A DNA stretch of 64,000 nucleotides. Origin: Flavobacterium sp. LC2016-23 (GTDB taxonomy: Bacteria > Bacteroidota > Bacteroidia > Flavobacteriales > Flavobacteriaceae). The stretch is taken from NCBI RefSeq assembly GCF_009674775.1, contig NZ_WKKE01000014.1, positions 62,001-126,000 on the forward strand, read 5' to 3'. Position numbers and translations under genes: made by a program. The notes under the pieces were generated by a model. That model worked only from the letters and a program-made list of their open reading frames with translations, had not been told where the DNA came from and did not search any database. Numbering within the stretch: the first letter of the stretch is position 1; each line of letters starts with the position of its first letter. Shown here piece by piece: positions 7,913 through 16,205 of this stretch.

Positions 7913-8854
7913 TTACCAATCCTTATGCCCGTTTATACCTGTTTTATTTATTAAGATATAAATAATGCCCAAAACAGCTAAAGTCATCACGGTACTATTA
8001 ATTACAAAATGTACCGGAGAGGATCCAGGAAGTACCATTGGAAGCATTGTCATAGCATATACGGGAGGCATTTTTATTTTTAAAGATTGTAAAACCAACA
8101 CCACAGCAATAAAATTGACCGCAGCTGCCAGTATAAAGTTATTTAAATAATAAATACTAAAAGCTCCTACAGACGCTGCCACAACCAACGCTGTTGCCTG
8201 TTTACAAAGCATTATAAGACTATACTGTTTTTTATCTATAAGTTCGTACCCTATAACAATTACGGGAGGGATTGCCGCCATCTGTATCACATCAGCGGAC
8301 CAACAGACCGTTATCCATAAAATTAACACAGCAAGATAAACTAAAATTGCTAATACGGGTTTAGACTCAGCTTCCACCGTTTCTTCTTTACTATCCTGCT
8401 TCAAAAGAAGCCTTACCAGCAGTGCCAGTACTGCCGTAAAAAATAATATTGAAGCGATAAACAGGTAAGAACTGCAATTGGTTACTATCGGTAAAAGTCC
8501 TGTTGCCAGTGCTGGGGCCAGGCTGCTTCTAATTACATACAGCATTAAAAACATGGCCATCAGGACCAGTACAATTTTCGCTGCCATATTAATTTCGAGC
8601 ATATTGATAAAAAATCCCATGAAAGCTGTGGCCGATGGCAAAAGAAACAAATGCAGCGGCTTATTCGCCCATTGCTTTTTTTCATAGATAAAACAGCCAA
8701 TGGACAAGGCAGCAAGCTCAGGCAGAATTATTTCCTTTTCGCCCATAAAAACTGCGCCTGCTGCCATTAGCAGAATTAATCCGTAAGCTGTTATATAAGA
8801 CTTCGTACGGTATTGTGAGACGAGTTGTAGCGTAGTAAGGTATAAAGTTTTCAT
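7913..8854 (-). CDS. HPP-like integral membrane protein with internal duplication
   Basis: The 313-residue protein is almost entirely hydrophobic, with about ten membrane segments. Two halves align by eye: LPELAALSIGCFIYEKKQW with IPPVIVIGYELIDKKQY, and APALATGLLPIV with PPVYAMTMLPMV, separated by a charged linker at about 155-165. Each half resembles an HPP domain, a family linked in cyanobacteria to nitrite transport. No specific substrate can be proposed. It is preceded by a truncated OsmC-like start and a DUF417 gene, suggesting a stress-related membrane cluster. The family assignment is moderate; the duplication is clear. Confidence 0.55.
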   Translation of the reverse strand: MKTLYLTTLQLVSQYRTKSYITAYGLILLMAAGAVFMGEKEIILPELAALSIGCFIYEKKQWANKPLHLFLLPSATAFMGFFINMLEINMAAKIVLVLMAMFLMLYVIRSSLAPALATGLLPIVTNCSSYLFIASILFFTAVLALLVRLLLKQDSKEETVEAESKPVLAILVYLAVLILWITVCWSADVIQMAAIPPVIVIGYELIDKKQYSLIMLCKQATALVVAASVGAFSIYYLNNFILAAAVNFIAVVLVLQSLKIKMPPVYAMTMLPMVLPGSSPVHFVINSTVMTLAVLGIIYILINKTGINGHKDW

Positions 8855-9198
8855 TAAATCTATTTTTTAAATCTATGCTCTGAATTTGTATCTGCCGTTG
8901 GTTATAATGGACTGATAACCTGCAGGCAAATTTTTGATATTAACTTTAGTGGCCATTTTAATTATTTTAAATTAAACGTTTGTTTTTCTTTACTGTGTAG
9001 GTTTAAAAGATACCTTCTCAAGGACATCACAAAGTTGCGACAGTTCTTCGGAGTGCGGGTAGACTAATTTTCCCGAAGCCTTAACTTTTTTTCCCTTACA
9101 AAAACATATAACGAAGAAAGGATCGACGGAATATTTTCCGTAAATCCTTAAAAATGTATTTTTTTCTGAATTCGTTAAAGAGAAACTCTGACAATTTC
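8855..9198. other. Decayed region between two membrane protein genes
   Basis: This 344-base gap contains two traces of coding sequence on the minus strand: a 27-codon OsmC-like N-terminus and a longer open frame lacking an ATG. No terminator or clear promoter is visible. Confidence 0.45.
8873..8956 (-). pseudogene. Truncated OsmC-family N-terminus (27 codons)
   Basis: The frame starts at ATG 8956-8954 and stops at TAG 8875-8873. Its product has LPAGYQSIITNGRYKF, which resembles the first strand of OsmC/Ohr-type peroxiredoxin proteins, where a Y-x-x-x-I/V-x-NGRH-x-F pattern precedes ADEP. The reading frame ends where the conserved domain should continue, and the HPP-like gene starts 19 bases beyond the stop. 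This suggests a deletion that removed about 100 codons of an OsmC gene. The match rests on a short peptide and memory of the family. Confidence 0.45.
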
Positions 9199-9222
9199 TC
9201 AGCGAACAGTAATTGGTCTGTT
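8990..9222 (-). pseudogene. Open frame without a start codon, possible gene remnant
   Basis: On the minus strand an uninterrupted frame of about 77 codons ends at TAA 8992-8990. It has no ATG, and a stop codon lies just upstream at about 9229. The encoded peptide has balanced composition (for example VDPFFVICFCKGKKVKASGK followed by a leucine/glutamate-rich helix), which looks more like protein than chance AT-rich DNA. Its 5' part overlaps the last 24 bases of the DUF417 gene in another frame. It may be the tail of a deleted gene. I do not recognise the family. Confidence 0.3.
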
Positions 9223-9783
9223 CTTTTTATTTTTAAGATAAAGTGCGGCTGATTCGCTCATTGTAATAATAGAAGCTCCCATTATTACTACGTCTTTCAG
9301 AACTAAACGTCCTCTCCCAGATAAAAATGGAAATCCATACTGCTGATCGGTCAAATGAGGCACCCAGCTCTCGGGAGTTGTAATAAGAAAAGAAAGGGTT
9401 CCGAGAGTCAGTACAAAAACCAGCATACTTCCAATCATGCTGCTCAGTGGTGCCCAGTGATGCATCCCTACCAGAACACCAAGCGCAATTAATAAAATGC
9501 CTAATCCATTTGCAAAGACATACGTTCCGTTCTCTATATTCCATTGCCGATTTTCGGGAATCAGTTCTCCTTCTTTGTTAACGTGTTCTTTATACTCTTG
9601 CGGATTGTTGTAGAAACCGGACATAAACGGGCTGTTGGCAACAAAGGGAACAATTCCGTCTGCTTCATAAGGAAAAAATTTAAGGCCGCCGATCCAGAGA
9701 AAAACGATTACGATTCCGGCCCGAAGTACTGTTTTCCCCGCCTTATCCAGGTTGGCTATTGTATTTAAAAAGGTAGTTTTCAT
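9199..9783 (-). CDS. DUF417 (YkgB/RclC-like) membrane protein
   Basis: This 194-residue protein has four membrane segments and the pattern RAGIVIVFLWIGGLKFFPYE near residues 22-41, followed by ADGIVPFVANSPF, typical of the DUF417 family. The E. coli homologue RclC belongs to the reactive-chlorine-resistance operon controlled by an AraC-type regulator. Here, too, an AraC-type gene lies immediately upstream on the same strand with an 86-base gap, so control by that neighbour is a reasonable inference. The biochemical role is unknown. Confidence 0.85.
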   Translation of the reverse strand: MKTTFLNTIANLDKAGKTVLRAGIVIVFLWIGGLKFFPYEADGIVPFVANSPFMSGFYNNPQEYKEHVNKEGELIPENRQWNIENGTYVFANGLGILLIALGVLVGMHHWAPLSSMIGSMLVFVLTLGTLSFLITTPESWVPHLTDQQYGFPFLSGRGRLVLKDVVIMGASIITMSESAALYLKNKKNRPITVR

Positions 9784-9822
9784 TGCTTTGTTTTTTAAAT
9801 TATATATTGATAATTAACACTA

Positions 9823-9830
9823 CAAAGCTA
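9823..9830 (-). promoter_or_regulatory. Candidate -7 box for the DUF417 gene
   Basis: Read on the minus strand the site is TAGCTTTG, an exact TAnnTTTG, 39 bases upstream of the start codon. No TTG element lies at the expected -33 position, which would fit a promoter that needs an activator such as the adjacent AraC-type protein. Confidence 0.45.
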
Positions 9831-9869
9831 CAGAGCAGAATGCCCTCATAAAATGGATAAATGATGCTT

Positions 9870-10742
9870 TTAGCTAGACAAATCTGCCACGATTGATATT
9901 CCGGTGGTGCTCCTGAAGGCTTGCGGAGAAATTTTTGTCATTTTCTTAAAAAACCTGCTGAAGTAATATTCATCCTCAAATTTCAGGGCAAAGGCAATTT
10001 CCTTAATGCTTAATCTAGTCAGGTGCAGCTGTTTTTTTGCTTCAAGAATTAATCTTTCCTGAATCATTTGTGAAGGTGTTTTATTAAAACATCTGTTGCA
10101 CTGCCTGCTAAAATTATTGGGGGACATTGACAAAAGAGAGGCATAGTCGCCGGGCTTGTGCAATGTGAGAAAGTGCTTCTCAAGGAGTTGTTTGAAAAGC
10201 TCCATTTTTTCATCTTTGATTACTTTTTGCTTTTCACCTGTATTTAATTTAATACTGCTTGATTTGGCAAGGAAAAGCTGCAGATAGGCCCTGAGAACAA
10301 TATCGGAAGGATCCGGCTGCCGGAATTCAGAAGTAATCTGATTTATAATCTGTATATAGGATTCCAGCTGCTGCGCAGAGAGTTTTAAAGACGGTTCAAT
10401 ATAAATGTTGTTAAAAAGCAGCCCATTGCAGGCCACTTCGTTTCTATGGTATTCAATACAGTAAAAATCACTGTGGAACTGCAACATTGTATATTTCAAA
10501 GATTGGGCTTCTTTTATGTATATGGATTGCTGGGGAGTAGAAAAAAGTAGTACGGGAGCGGTAAAAGCGAAGGAAGCAAAGTCCGCATGAAAAATACCCC
10601 GGCCTTCTTCGATAAGTAAAACCGTATATTCCGCAAATTGAGATGGCTGGGCTAACCTGTTATTTTGAGCCTCTTCCAGTCCTAAGAGTACATTTCCCGT
10701 ATCCGAATAAACTTTGTTCATGCTGTTGGTATTGGTATTCAT
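9870..10742 (-). CDS. AraC-family transcriptional regulator
   Basis: The 290-residue protein has an N-terminal cupin-like effector domain (about 20-160) and a C-terminal AraC DNA-binding domain (about 190-285) with LSIKEIAFALKFEDEYYFSRFFKK and SPQAFR, the family's second helix-turn-helix signature. The first Met is used here, although Met8 is an alternative start. It lies directly upstream of the DUF417 gene on the same strand, making that gene a likely target. The effector is unknown. Confidence 0.9.
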   Translation of the reverse strand: MNTNTNSMNKVYSDTGNVLLGLEEAQNNRLAQPSQFAEYTVLLIEEGRGIFHADFASFAFTAPVLLFSTPQQSIYIKEAQSLKYTMLQFHSDFYCIEYHRNEVACNGLLFNNIYIEPSLKLSAQQLESYIQIINQITSEFRQPDPSDIVLRAYLQLFLAKSSSIKLNTGEKQKVIKDEKMELFKQLLEKHFLTLHKPGDYASLLSMSPNNFSRQCNRCFNKTPSQMIQERLILEAKKQLHLTRLSIKEIAFALKFEDEYYFSRFFKKMTKISPQAFRSTTGISIVADLSS

Positions 10743-10834
10743 TACTGATAAAAAATACAGTTTTTAAATATAATACAATTTTAGCACCCACTGCTATTTT
10801 TCGTCGGATTGCGAATTTACTATTAAATAAGTTT

Positions 10835-10869
10835 AACAGCAAAACTGCAGGTACTGCAGTTTTGCTGTT
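10835..10869 (-). terminator. Hairpin terminator after the VOC gene
   Basis: AACAGCAAAACTGCAG (10835-10850) pairs perfectly with CTGCAGTTTTGCTGTT (10854-10869) around a three-base loop, 16 pairs in all. It begins 22 bases past the stop of the leftward VOC gene. The T tract after it is short, so its strength is uncertain, but it separates the VOC and AraC genes. Confidence 0.65.
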
Positions 10870-10891
10870 ATAGGAATACTGAGGACAAAAT

Positions 10892-11353
10892 TTAACCTCC
10901 GATAATGGTATTCGTCTGGAAAATATTAATTTTGTTTCCATCAACGTCCTGTATCATAGTACAAAGCATTTTATCGCCGGCAATATAGAGTTCACGCCAC
11001 ACAAATGTTACTCCTTTTTGTTCCAGTTCTTCTGAAGCTGTGGCAAGATCATCGACCTGCAATACAATAGATTTATTTCCGATTGGTATCAGGTGCAGCG
11101 GAGCTTCTGCAAAAAGTTCTTCGATTCGTTTTGCATTCGATACCTGTAAAAGTTCAAGACGCATTCCTCCTGCTTTAATTATTGCTGTCTCAGCTGATCC
11201 CGAAGGAATTTTAAAAGTGACACGGCTTACAAGCTCAAAACCGAAAATATCTTTGTACCAGGCGATAGACTTATCAAGATCTGTGACGGTAAAAGCTAAA
11301 TTGTATAGCGAAAAAGAGGCAATACCGCCTTTTTTCTGGATGTTATTGTTCAT
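10892..11353 (-). CDS. VOC (glyoxalase/bleomycin-resistance fold) family protein
   Basis: The 153-residue protein has the paired beta-alpha-beta-beta-beta modules of the vicinal oxygen chelate fold: FTVTDLDKSIAWYKDIFGFE at about 22-41, MRLELLQV near 65, and IVLQVDDLATASEELEQKG at about 95-113, ending in DVDGNKINIFQ. Family members bind a divalent metal and act on glyoxals, aromatic diols or antibiotics; the substrate here cannot be assigned. Metal-ligand residues are consistent with a single-chain enzyme forming a dimer. It is transcribed alone or with the downstream AraC gene across a hairpin. Confidence 0.85.
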   Translation of the reverse strand: MNNNIQKKGGIASFSLYNLAFTVTDLDKSIAWYKDIFGFELVSRVTFKIPSGSAETAIIKAGGMRLELLQVSNAKRIEELFAEAPLHLIPIGNKSIVLQVDDLATASEELEQKGVTFVWRELYIAGDKMLCTMIQDVDGNKINIFQTNTIIGG

Positions 11354-11561
11354 GATTTAAGGAATTAAATTTTTAGTTTACAAAGACACACTTTTGTGAC
11401 TTTTTTACAGTGCAAATTTCCGATAAAGCATCGTTACACGCATTGACATTTGATAGGAAAAATATTGATTTATATCAAGCCGTACACCTTACATCTGTTT
11501 AAATTGAAGGAGCCGGTTGTGGGTGAAGATTTATAAGACTTTATGGGTAAGGCTTTTACAA

Positions 11562-12041
11562 TTACTTCAATGCCAATTTGTAAATTTTTGAATTTTTATC
11601 AGGAAAAACATAACTGTCCGGGAGGTTGAGTTTATCGGTTTGAATGAAACCGTTTTTCTCATAAAATCTGTGGGATGCTACCGCTATCGCAGGTGTGTCC
11701 AGCCAGATCATTTTTAAATTGATGCTTGCCGCAAAATCAAGCAGGGTATCGAAAAGCATCTGGGCGATCTTCAGTTCTGTTCCCCTGAAATCACTTCTGA
11801 CAAACATTTTCCGGAGTACTCCATTGCTATTGTCGAGGTTCTGCAAACCAATAGTTCCAATAATTTCACTATTTATCCTTGCTGTCCAGAAGTTGCCATT
11901 GCGATAAAATTTTTCAATATCCAGAAGGTCCGGCTGTTCGGAATTCGTAAATCCTAACTTAAATTCATCATTTTGTATACTAAGTACGAAGTCACGAATC
12001 TGGCTCTGATCTTCTTTCTTAAATTGTAAAATATCAACCAT
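11562..12041 (-). CDS. GNAT-family N-acetyltransferase
   Basis: This 159-residue cytoplasmic enzyme shows the GNAT core: a beta strand ending in GTIGLQNLD, motif A VLRKMFVRSDFRGTELKIAQML for acetyl-CoA binding (about 90-112, with the R/Q-x-x-G-x-G/A loop relaxed to RGTELK), and motif B SHRFYEKNGF at about 130. It should transfer an acetyl group from acetyl-CoA to an amine of unknown identity. The modified Q/RxxGxG loop suggests somewhat weaker similarity to characterised enzymes. The gene is flanked by 136- and 208-base gaps and is probably monocistronic. Confidence 0.85.
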   Translation of the reverse strand: MVDILQFKKEDQSQIRDFVLSIQNDEFKLGFTNSEQPDLLDIEKFYRNGNFWTARINSEIIGTIGLQNLDNSNGVLRKMFVRSDFRGTELKIAQMLFDTLLDFAASINLKMIWLDTPAIAVASHRFYEKNGFIQTDKLNLPDSYVFPDKNSKIYKLALK

Positions 12042-12177
12042 CTGTTTATTCTTTTTTTAGGTGTTACCAAAAAACTATTTCTGTACTGACCGATTGTCGT
12101 CTTTGATCCTTCACCTTTGGCCCATTAAATTGTAAATCTAAAAAAATAGCTGTTTAATTATAGTGTAAAAACCATTA

Positions 12178-12885
12178 TTAAAGTAAATCAAGCAGGCTGT
12201 TCGTTCCAATATAGCGCTCACTTGTAAATCCTTCCGCATATTTAACGCCTATAGCGCGTCCAAAAATCTGATTGGTACTTTCGATCTGTTTCAGTAAATT
12301 CATAATACCGGCTGCAGCCGGGTCTTCGGCAGAAACAAATTGACTGTCGTACGCTTTGATGGCTTCAACTTTTAAATCAAAAAAATCGGTAATGTCCATC
12401 ACTACATCAGGCTTTACAAAGTAATCCTGCACATAATGATAAAGAGCACGGGCACGCCATTTCAATTGTAATTCTCCCTGATCGAATGTTTCAATTTTTC
12501 TCAGCCCGGATAAAAAAGCAGCTTCACTAACCAGTTTTCCTGCCTTTTGATGATCGGGATGGCGGTCTGTCAGTGCGTTGGCCAGAATGATCTCAGGCTG
12601 ATATTTTCGGATCAAAGCAATTATTTTTAGCCGGTTCACATGCGTGTTTTCAATATTGCCATCCATCAGATCCAATTGCTCCCTGCCTGTAATGTTTAGT
12701 ATTTTGGAGGCGGCCTTTGCTTCCCTGCTTCTGGTATTTTCATCTCCGAAACTCCCGAGTTCTCCTTTAGTCAGATCCACAATAACCACTTTGCCCCTGT
12801 CGGCTGTTGTCTTTAGAATAATCCCTGATGCTGCACATTCCACATCATCAGGATGCGCGCCAAACGCCAATATGTCGATACCCAT
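12178..12885 (-). CDS. bshB1: Bacillithiol biosynthesis deacetylase BshB1
   Basis: The 235-residue enzyme is a LmbE/PIG-L zinc deacetylase that removes the acetyl group from GlcNAc-malate, the second step in bacillithiol synthesis. The zinc and catalytic motif AHPDDVE is at residues 10-16 (His11, Asp13, Asp14) and the second metal motif HPDH is at 109-112. GELGSFG near 41 and AIGVKYAEGF near the C-terminus are typical of BshB1. BshA and BshC are not in the window. The gene follows the PNPOx-like gene after 16 bases on the same strand, so the two are probably co-transcribed. Confidence 0.93.
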   Translation of the reverse strand: MGIDILAFGAHPDDVECAASGIILKTTADRGKVVIVDLTKGELGSFGDENTRSREAKAASKILNITGREQLDLMDGNIENTHVNRLKIIALIRKYQPEIILANALTDRHPDHQKAGKLVSEAAFLSGLRKIETFDQGELQLKWRARALYHYVQDYFVKPDVVMDITDFFDLKVEAIKAYDSQFVSAEDPAAAGIMNLLKQIESTNQIFGRAIGVKYAEGFTSERYIGTNSLLDLL

Positions 12886-12901
12886 GCGTATTTCATTAGA
12901 T

Positions 12902-13516
12902 TTATTTTCCTGAGAGTTTTTCTTCCAGTTCTTTTATTTTATTTTCCAGACTTACAATATACTCTTTCTGCGGGAGCAGTGCCTGATCAATCTCTTCTGT
13001 TGTAAAACGTGGTGTGATATGCTGAGGGCAGTTCCAGTCGTAGGCCTGTATTTCAAAAACCATCATTCTCTCAGGACGAAATTTATACTCCTCAGGCTTT
13101 AGCAAATCATATAATTTCTGATCTTCTTCTAATTCCACAATCTTTGCCTTAGCGTAAATTTTCAGCCTGGCCCGATGGGGATAGGAAATCATTATTAAAG
13201 CCACATTATTATTCGTGGCGATATTTCCTGTAGAGATATATTGTTTGTTTCCGACAAAATCTACAATACCTATCGTTTTGCTGTCAATGACTTTTATAAA
13301 ACCTTTTGGTCCGCCCCGATGCTGCACATAGGGATATTCGTTCGACCCATAACTTGCCATATAGAAACTGTCGCGGTCTTCTATAAAATAAATTTCATTC
13401 TCAGTCAGTCCGTCAACAACCGACATTTTTTCCATTCGGTCATAACCGTTTCTGCTGCCTTGTTTTTCCTGCAGCTCCTTAATAGCAGCTGTAAAGGCCA
13501 ATTTTGCATAATTCAT
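12902..13516 (-). CDS. Pyridoxamine 5'-phosphate oxidase-like flavin protein
   Basis: This 204-residue protein has the split-barrel FMN-binding fold of the PNPOx-like family: SFYMASYGSNEYPYVQHRGG at about 50-70, a central strand with IGIVDFVGNKQYISTGNI, and MISYPHRARLKIYAKAKIVE at about 108-127. Such proteins reduce or oxidise small molecules using FMN or F420-like cofactors, and the substrate is unknown. A C-terminal helical coil (about 180-204, KIKELEEKL) is additional to the domain. The bacillithiol deacetylase gene begins 16 bases after it, suggesting a shared transcript and a thiol or redox context. Confidence 0.85.
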   Translation of the reverse strand: MNYAKLAFTAAIKELQEKQGSRNGYDRMEKMSVVDGLTENEIYFIEDRDSFYMASYGSNEYPYVQHRGGPKGFIKVIDSKTIGIVDFVGNKQYISTGNIATNNNVALIMISYPHRARLKIYAKAKIVELEEDQKLYDLLKPEEYKFRPERMMVFEIQAYDWNCPQHITPRFTTEEIDQALLPQKEYIVSLENKIKELEEKLSGK

Positions 13517-13592
13517 ATCGAAAATTTAAATTGTTTTGAAATTTATAATGCATCGCTGTGTTACCGGTATTATCCGGCCATATCCTTAAATC

Positions 13593-13626
13593 CTGAAAAA
13601 TGATCTTTTTAAAAACCATTTTTCAG
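13593..13626 (-). terminator. Probable terminator of the GAPDH gene
   Basis: CTGAAAAATG (13593-13602) and CATTTTTCAG (13617-13626) form a ten-pair stem with a 14-base loop, 17 bases after the stop codon. The T run following it on the minus strand is weak. Confidence 0.5.
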
Positions 13627-13643
13627 CATGTAGCAGAATAACA

Positions 13644-14627
13644 TTATAATTCCTGAATCTGTCTGATCATCTGATTGGTAAAACCCCATTCATTATCATA
13701 CCACGCCATTACTTTTACAAGATCTCCATCCACGACCCTTGTCATTTCAAGATCAACTGTTGCTGCAAAAGGGCTTTTTATAATATCTGTTGAAACCAAA
13801 GGCTCATCAGTAACACTTACCACTTTTTCATAACGGGGAGTACCGGCTTCTTCAGTCAGAATCGCATTGATCTCTTCGGCAGATGTATTTCTTTCGGTAA
13901 CAAAAGTGATATCCGAAATAGAACCTACCGGTACAGGAACCCGTACTGCTACGCCATCAAACTTTCCGGCGTATTGCGGAAGTGCCTTGGTGGTGGCAAT
14001 CGCTGCACCGGTAGCCGCGGGAGCCAGGTTAATACCCGCTGTACGCCCCATTCTTGGTTCTCTTTTTGAAGGTGCATCTACCAGGGTCTGAGAAGCAGTA
14101 TAGGCATGCGTTGTATTTAAGATTGCTTTTTTAATTCCGATTCTGCGTCCTAAAATCTCTATAAGCGGACTGATATTATTGGTGGTACAGCTTGCACATG
14201 AAAATACGGACACTTTCCCCTCTTCGGTATTAACGCCGTGTACAATTGTAGGCGTATCTTTGGTAGGTCCTGAAATTACTACGAATTTAGATCCTGCTGT
14301 CAGGTGTTTTTGGGCATCCGCCATATTCGTAAACAGACCGGTACTTTCGATCACAACATCTATCTCAAGCGCTTTCCACGGCAGCTCTAAAGGATCTTTT
14401 TGGGAAGTATATTTTATCCTGCGGTCGTCGATGATAATAAATTCACCTTCAAAACTAACCTTCTTTTCATATTTACCATAAATACTGTCATATTTCAGCA
14501 GATAAACGGCATTCTCAATACTCATTAAATCGTTAATACCTGCCAGTTCTAAATCCGGAGACTCCAATATTACTTTCAGGGAAGATCTCCCTATTCTTCC
14601 AAAACCATTAATTGCAATTTTTTTCAT
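13644..14627 (-). CDS. gap: Glyceraldehyde-3-phosphate dehydrogenase, type I (divergent)
   Basis: The 327-residue enzyme should oxidise glyceraldehyde 3-phosphate with NAD and phosphate in glycolysis. The Rossmann start AINGFGRIGR is at 5-14, Asp33 of IND favours NAD over NADP, the catalytic Cys147 lies in SCASCTTN and His174 in NTTHAYT. Two features depart from the family norm: Cys144 replaces the nearly invariant Asn of SNASCTTN, and the next residues are NISP rather than CLAP. The S-loop contains PSKREPRMGRTA in place of PHKDLRRARA. It may be a secondary isoenzyme among stress genes rather than the main glycolytic one. Confidence 0.93.
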   Translation of the reverse strand: MKKIAINGFGRIGRSSLKVILESPDLELAGINDLMSIENAVYLLKYDSIYGKYEKKVSFEGEFIIIDDRRIKYTSQKDPLELPWKALEIDVVIESTGLFTNMADAQKHLTAGSKFVVISGPTKDTPTIVHGVNTEEGKVSVFSCASCTTNNISPLIEILGRRIGIKKAILNTTHAYTASQTLVDAPSKREPRMGRTAGINLAPAATGAAIATTKALPQYAGKFDGVAVRVPVPVGSISDITFVTERNTSAEEINAILTEEAGTPRYEKVVSVTDEPLVSTDIIKSPFAATVDLEMTRVVDGDLVKVMAWYDNEWGFTNQMIRQIQEL

Positions 14628-14815
14628 CTTTTTTATTTTTTAATTATTAAACCTTAAAGAAACAGAGTGTGATTGCTGCCATTATTGTGATTATTTTTTT
14701 TAAAATACTTCCTGATTTATCCTGCATGTGGCCTTACCTCCGTATTGTCATTTCAAGGATGTTATAAAAATACTGATTTACAGCTTATTAGAAAATAAAA
14801 TTCCTTTATTTGTTT

Positions 14816-15226
14816 TTAAAGCCTGCGGTCTTTTTCATCGATTTCTAAATCATTAATACTGGCATATCTTTTTCTCATCAGCCCGTTTTCATCAAACTCC
14901 CAGTTCTCATTCCCGTACGCGCGGAACCATTTTCCGTCAGCAGTCTGGTATTCATATTCAAAACGCACCGCAATTCTGTTTTCTGTATGTGCCCAGTATT
15001 CTTTCTTTAATTTATAATTTCTTTCTTTCTGCCATTTTCGGGTCAGAAGCGCTACAATCTCTTCCCTCCCGTTAACAAATTCGTTTCTGTTGCGCCATTC
15101 GCTGTCTACGGTGTAAGCTTTTGAAACTATTTCGGGATTCATGCTGTTCCATGCATTCTCGGCAAGCTGTATTTTTTCTAGTGCCGTTTCAAGTGTAAAA
15201 GGCGGCAAAGGATATTTTTTTTCCAT
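14816..15226 (-). CDS. DUF1348 nuclear transport factor 2-like (SnoaL fold) protein
   Basis: The 136-residue protein shows the compact NTF2-like fold used by ketosteroid isomerase and SnoaL relatives: helix with [18 protein letters not shown], strand [20 protein letters not shown] at about 42-61, and terminal strands with [24 protein letters not shown] and [10 protein letters not shown]. This matches the DUF1348 family, usually of unknown substrate. Its place between the GAPDH and CMD-family genes gives no more precise clue. Length and start are normal for the family. Confidence 0.85.
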   Translation of the reverse strand: MEKKYPLPPFTLETALEKIQLAENAWNSMNPEIVSKAYTVDSEWRNRNEFVNGREEIVALLTRKWQKERNYKLKKEYWAHTENRIAVRFEYEYQTADGKWFRAYGNENWEFDENGLMRKRYASINDLEIDEKDRRL

Positions 15227-15394
15227 GATTTTTGAATTTATGTGTTAGTTTAACGCCGCAGTACTCCGCTGAATGCCCCGGCGTAAAATTGTATTTATTA
15301 TTTACTTTTCTGTGAAAAATCAGTAATGCGGCTGCCCGTTTCTTTTCTATAACCTTCAGCAACATTCATGCTGGGTTGTTTTATGATCTGTAAA

Positions 15395-15940
15395 TTAGTC
15401 TTGCTTAATTGATGCCAGTTTTGGAAAATCAATATCTGTTTTGGCGGCATTATTGAAATAATTCGTGAAAATGCTCAATGAAACTGATGCAATTACTTCT
15501 GCAATCTGCTCTTCTTCATAACCTGCACTTTTAAATTTTTCGATAACCTCATCAGATACATTTCCTTTTGTATCCAGTACGGCTTTGGCAAATTCTAAAA
15601 CTGCATTTGTTTTTTCATCTGAAGAATAACCGGCTCTTGCCTGATCCAGGAGTGCTGCATCAATTCCAATTTTCCCTCCTATAAAACTGTGTGCCGCATT
15701 ACAGTAATCACATCCATTTGCATTTGCTACCATTAGCGAAATCAGTTCTCTCGTTTTTGGTGTCAGGCTCGAGCTGTTAAGTGCAGTACTCAATCCCAGA
15801 TAGCCGTTGAGTACGGCAGGTGAATTTCCCATCGTTCTCATCATATTGGGTACCATTCCCATCTTGCCTTTTATTGCAGTAAATAATTCTTTTGATTTTC
15901 CTTCAGTCTGATCCGGGTTTAAAGCGGTTAATCGTGCCAT
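15395..15940 (-). CDS. Carboxymuconolactone decarboxylase family (AhpD-like) protein
   Basis: I set the start at the ATG ending at 15940 because MARLTALNPDQ is the usual N-terminus of this family; a longer open frame extends upstream to 16129 but its extra 63 residues look unlike protein. The 181-residue product has the AhpD-type motif CDYCNAAHSFIG at about 85-96 with the redox CxxC and conserved His. Such proteins act as alkylhydroperoxidases or peroxide-related oxidoreductases. Its neighbour upstream on the same strand is an AraC regulator, which may control it. Confidence 0.88.
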   Translation of the reverse strand: MARLTALNPDQTEGKSKELFTAIKGKMGMVPNMMRTMGNSPAVLNGYLGLSTALNSSSLTPKTRELISLMVANANGCDYCNAAHSFIGGKIGIDAALLDQARAGYSSDEKTNAVLEFAKAVLDTKGNVSDEVIEKFKSAGYEEEQIAEVIASVSLSIFTNYFNNAAKTDIDFPKLASIKQD

Positions 15941-16157
15941 AATCTTGAATATTAAATTGATATCTGTTTTGATTGTCTTTATTGACAGTACAAAGTTGCA
16001 ATACTTATAAGGACAACGGTTAGTCAGATTTTCCCGATGAGTTAACCTTTTTTCCCAAACACCTGAAATAAACAAAAAAGGAGAGGCCAAAATGCCCGTA
16101 GAGGTACGATATCCGGCAAAACAAACCACTTATGGCGTATATTAAAATTCAGGGCAC

Positions 16158-16187
16158 AAAAAAAGTGTCCGGACAGGACACTTTTTA
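16158..16187 (-). terminator. Terminator of the second AraC gene
   Basis: AAAAAGTGTCC (16160-16170) pairs with GGACACTTTTT (16176-16186) around GGACA. On the minus strand seven T residues follow. It lies 20 bases past the AraC stop codon, and could work in both directions. Confidence 0.85.
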
Positions 16188-16205
16188 TAATAGAATTGTT
16201 CAGCT

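Noticed and set aside
10660..10944. Leftward frame of 94 codons across the VOC/AraC gap
   Set aside because: It reads through the 16-pair hairpin and overlaps both genes in other frames, giving a low-complexity repeat sequence.
15941..16129. Extension of the CMD-family gene by 63 residues at the N-terminus
   Set aside because: The usual family start MARLTALNPDQ lies at 15940, and the extension has no similarity to the family.
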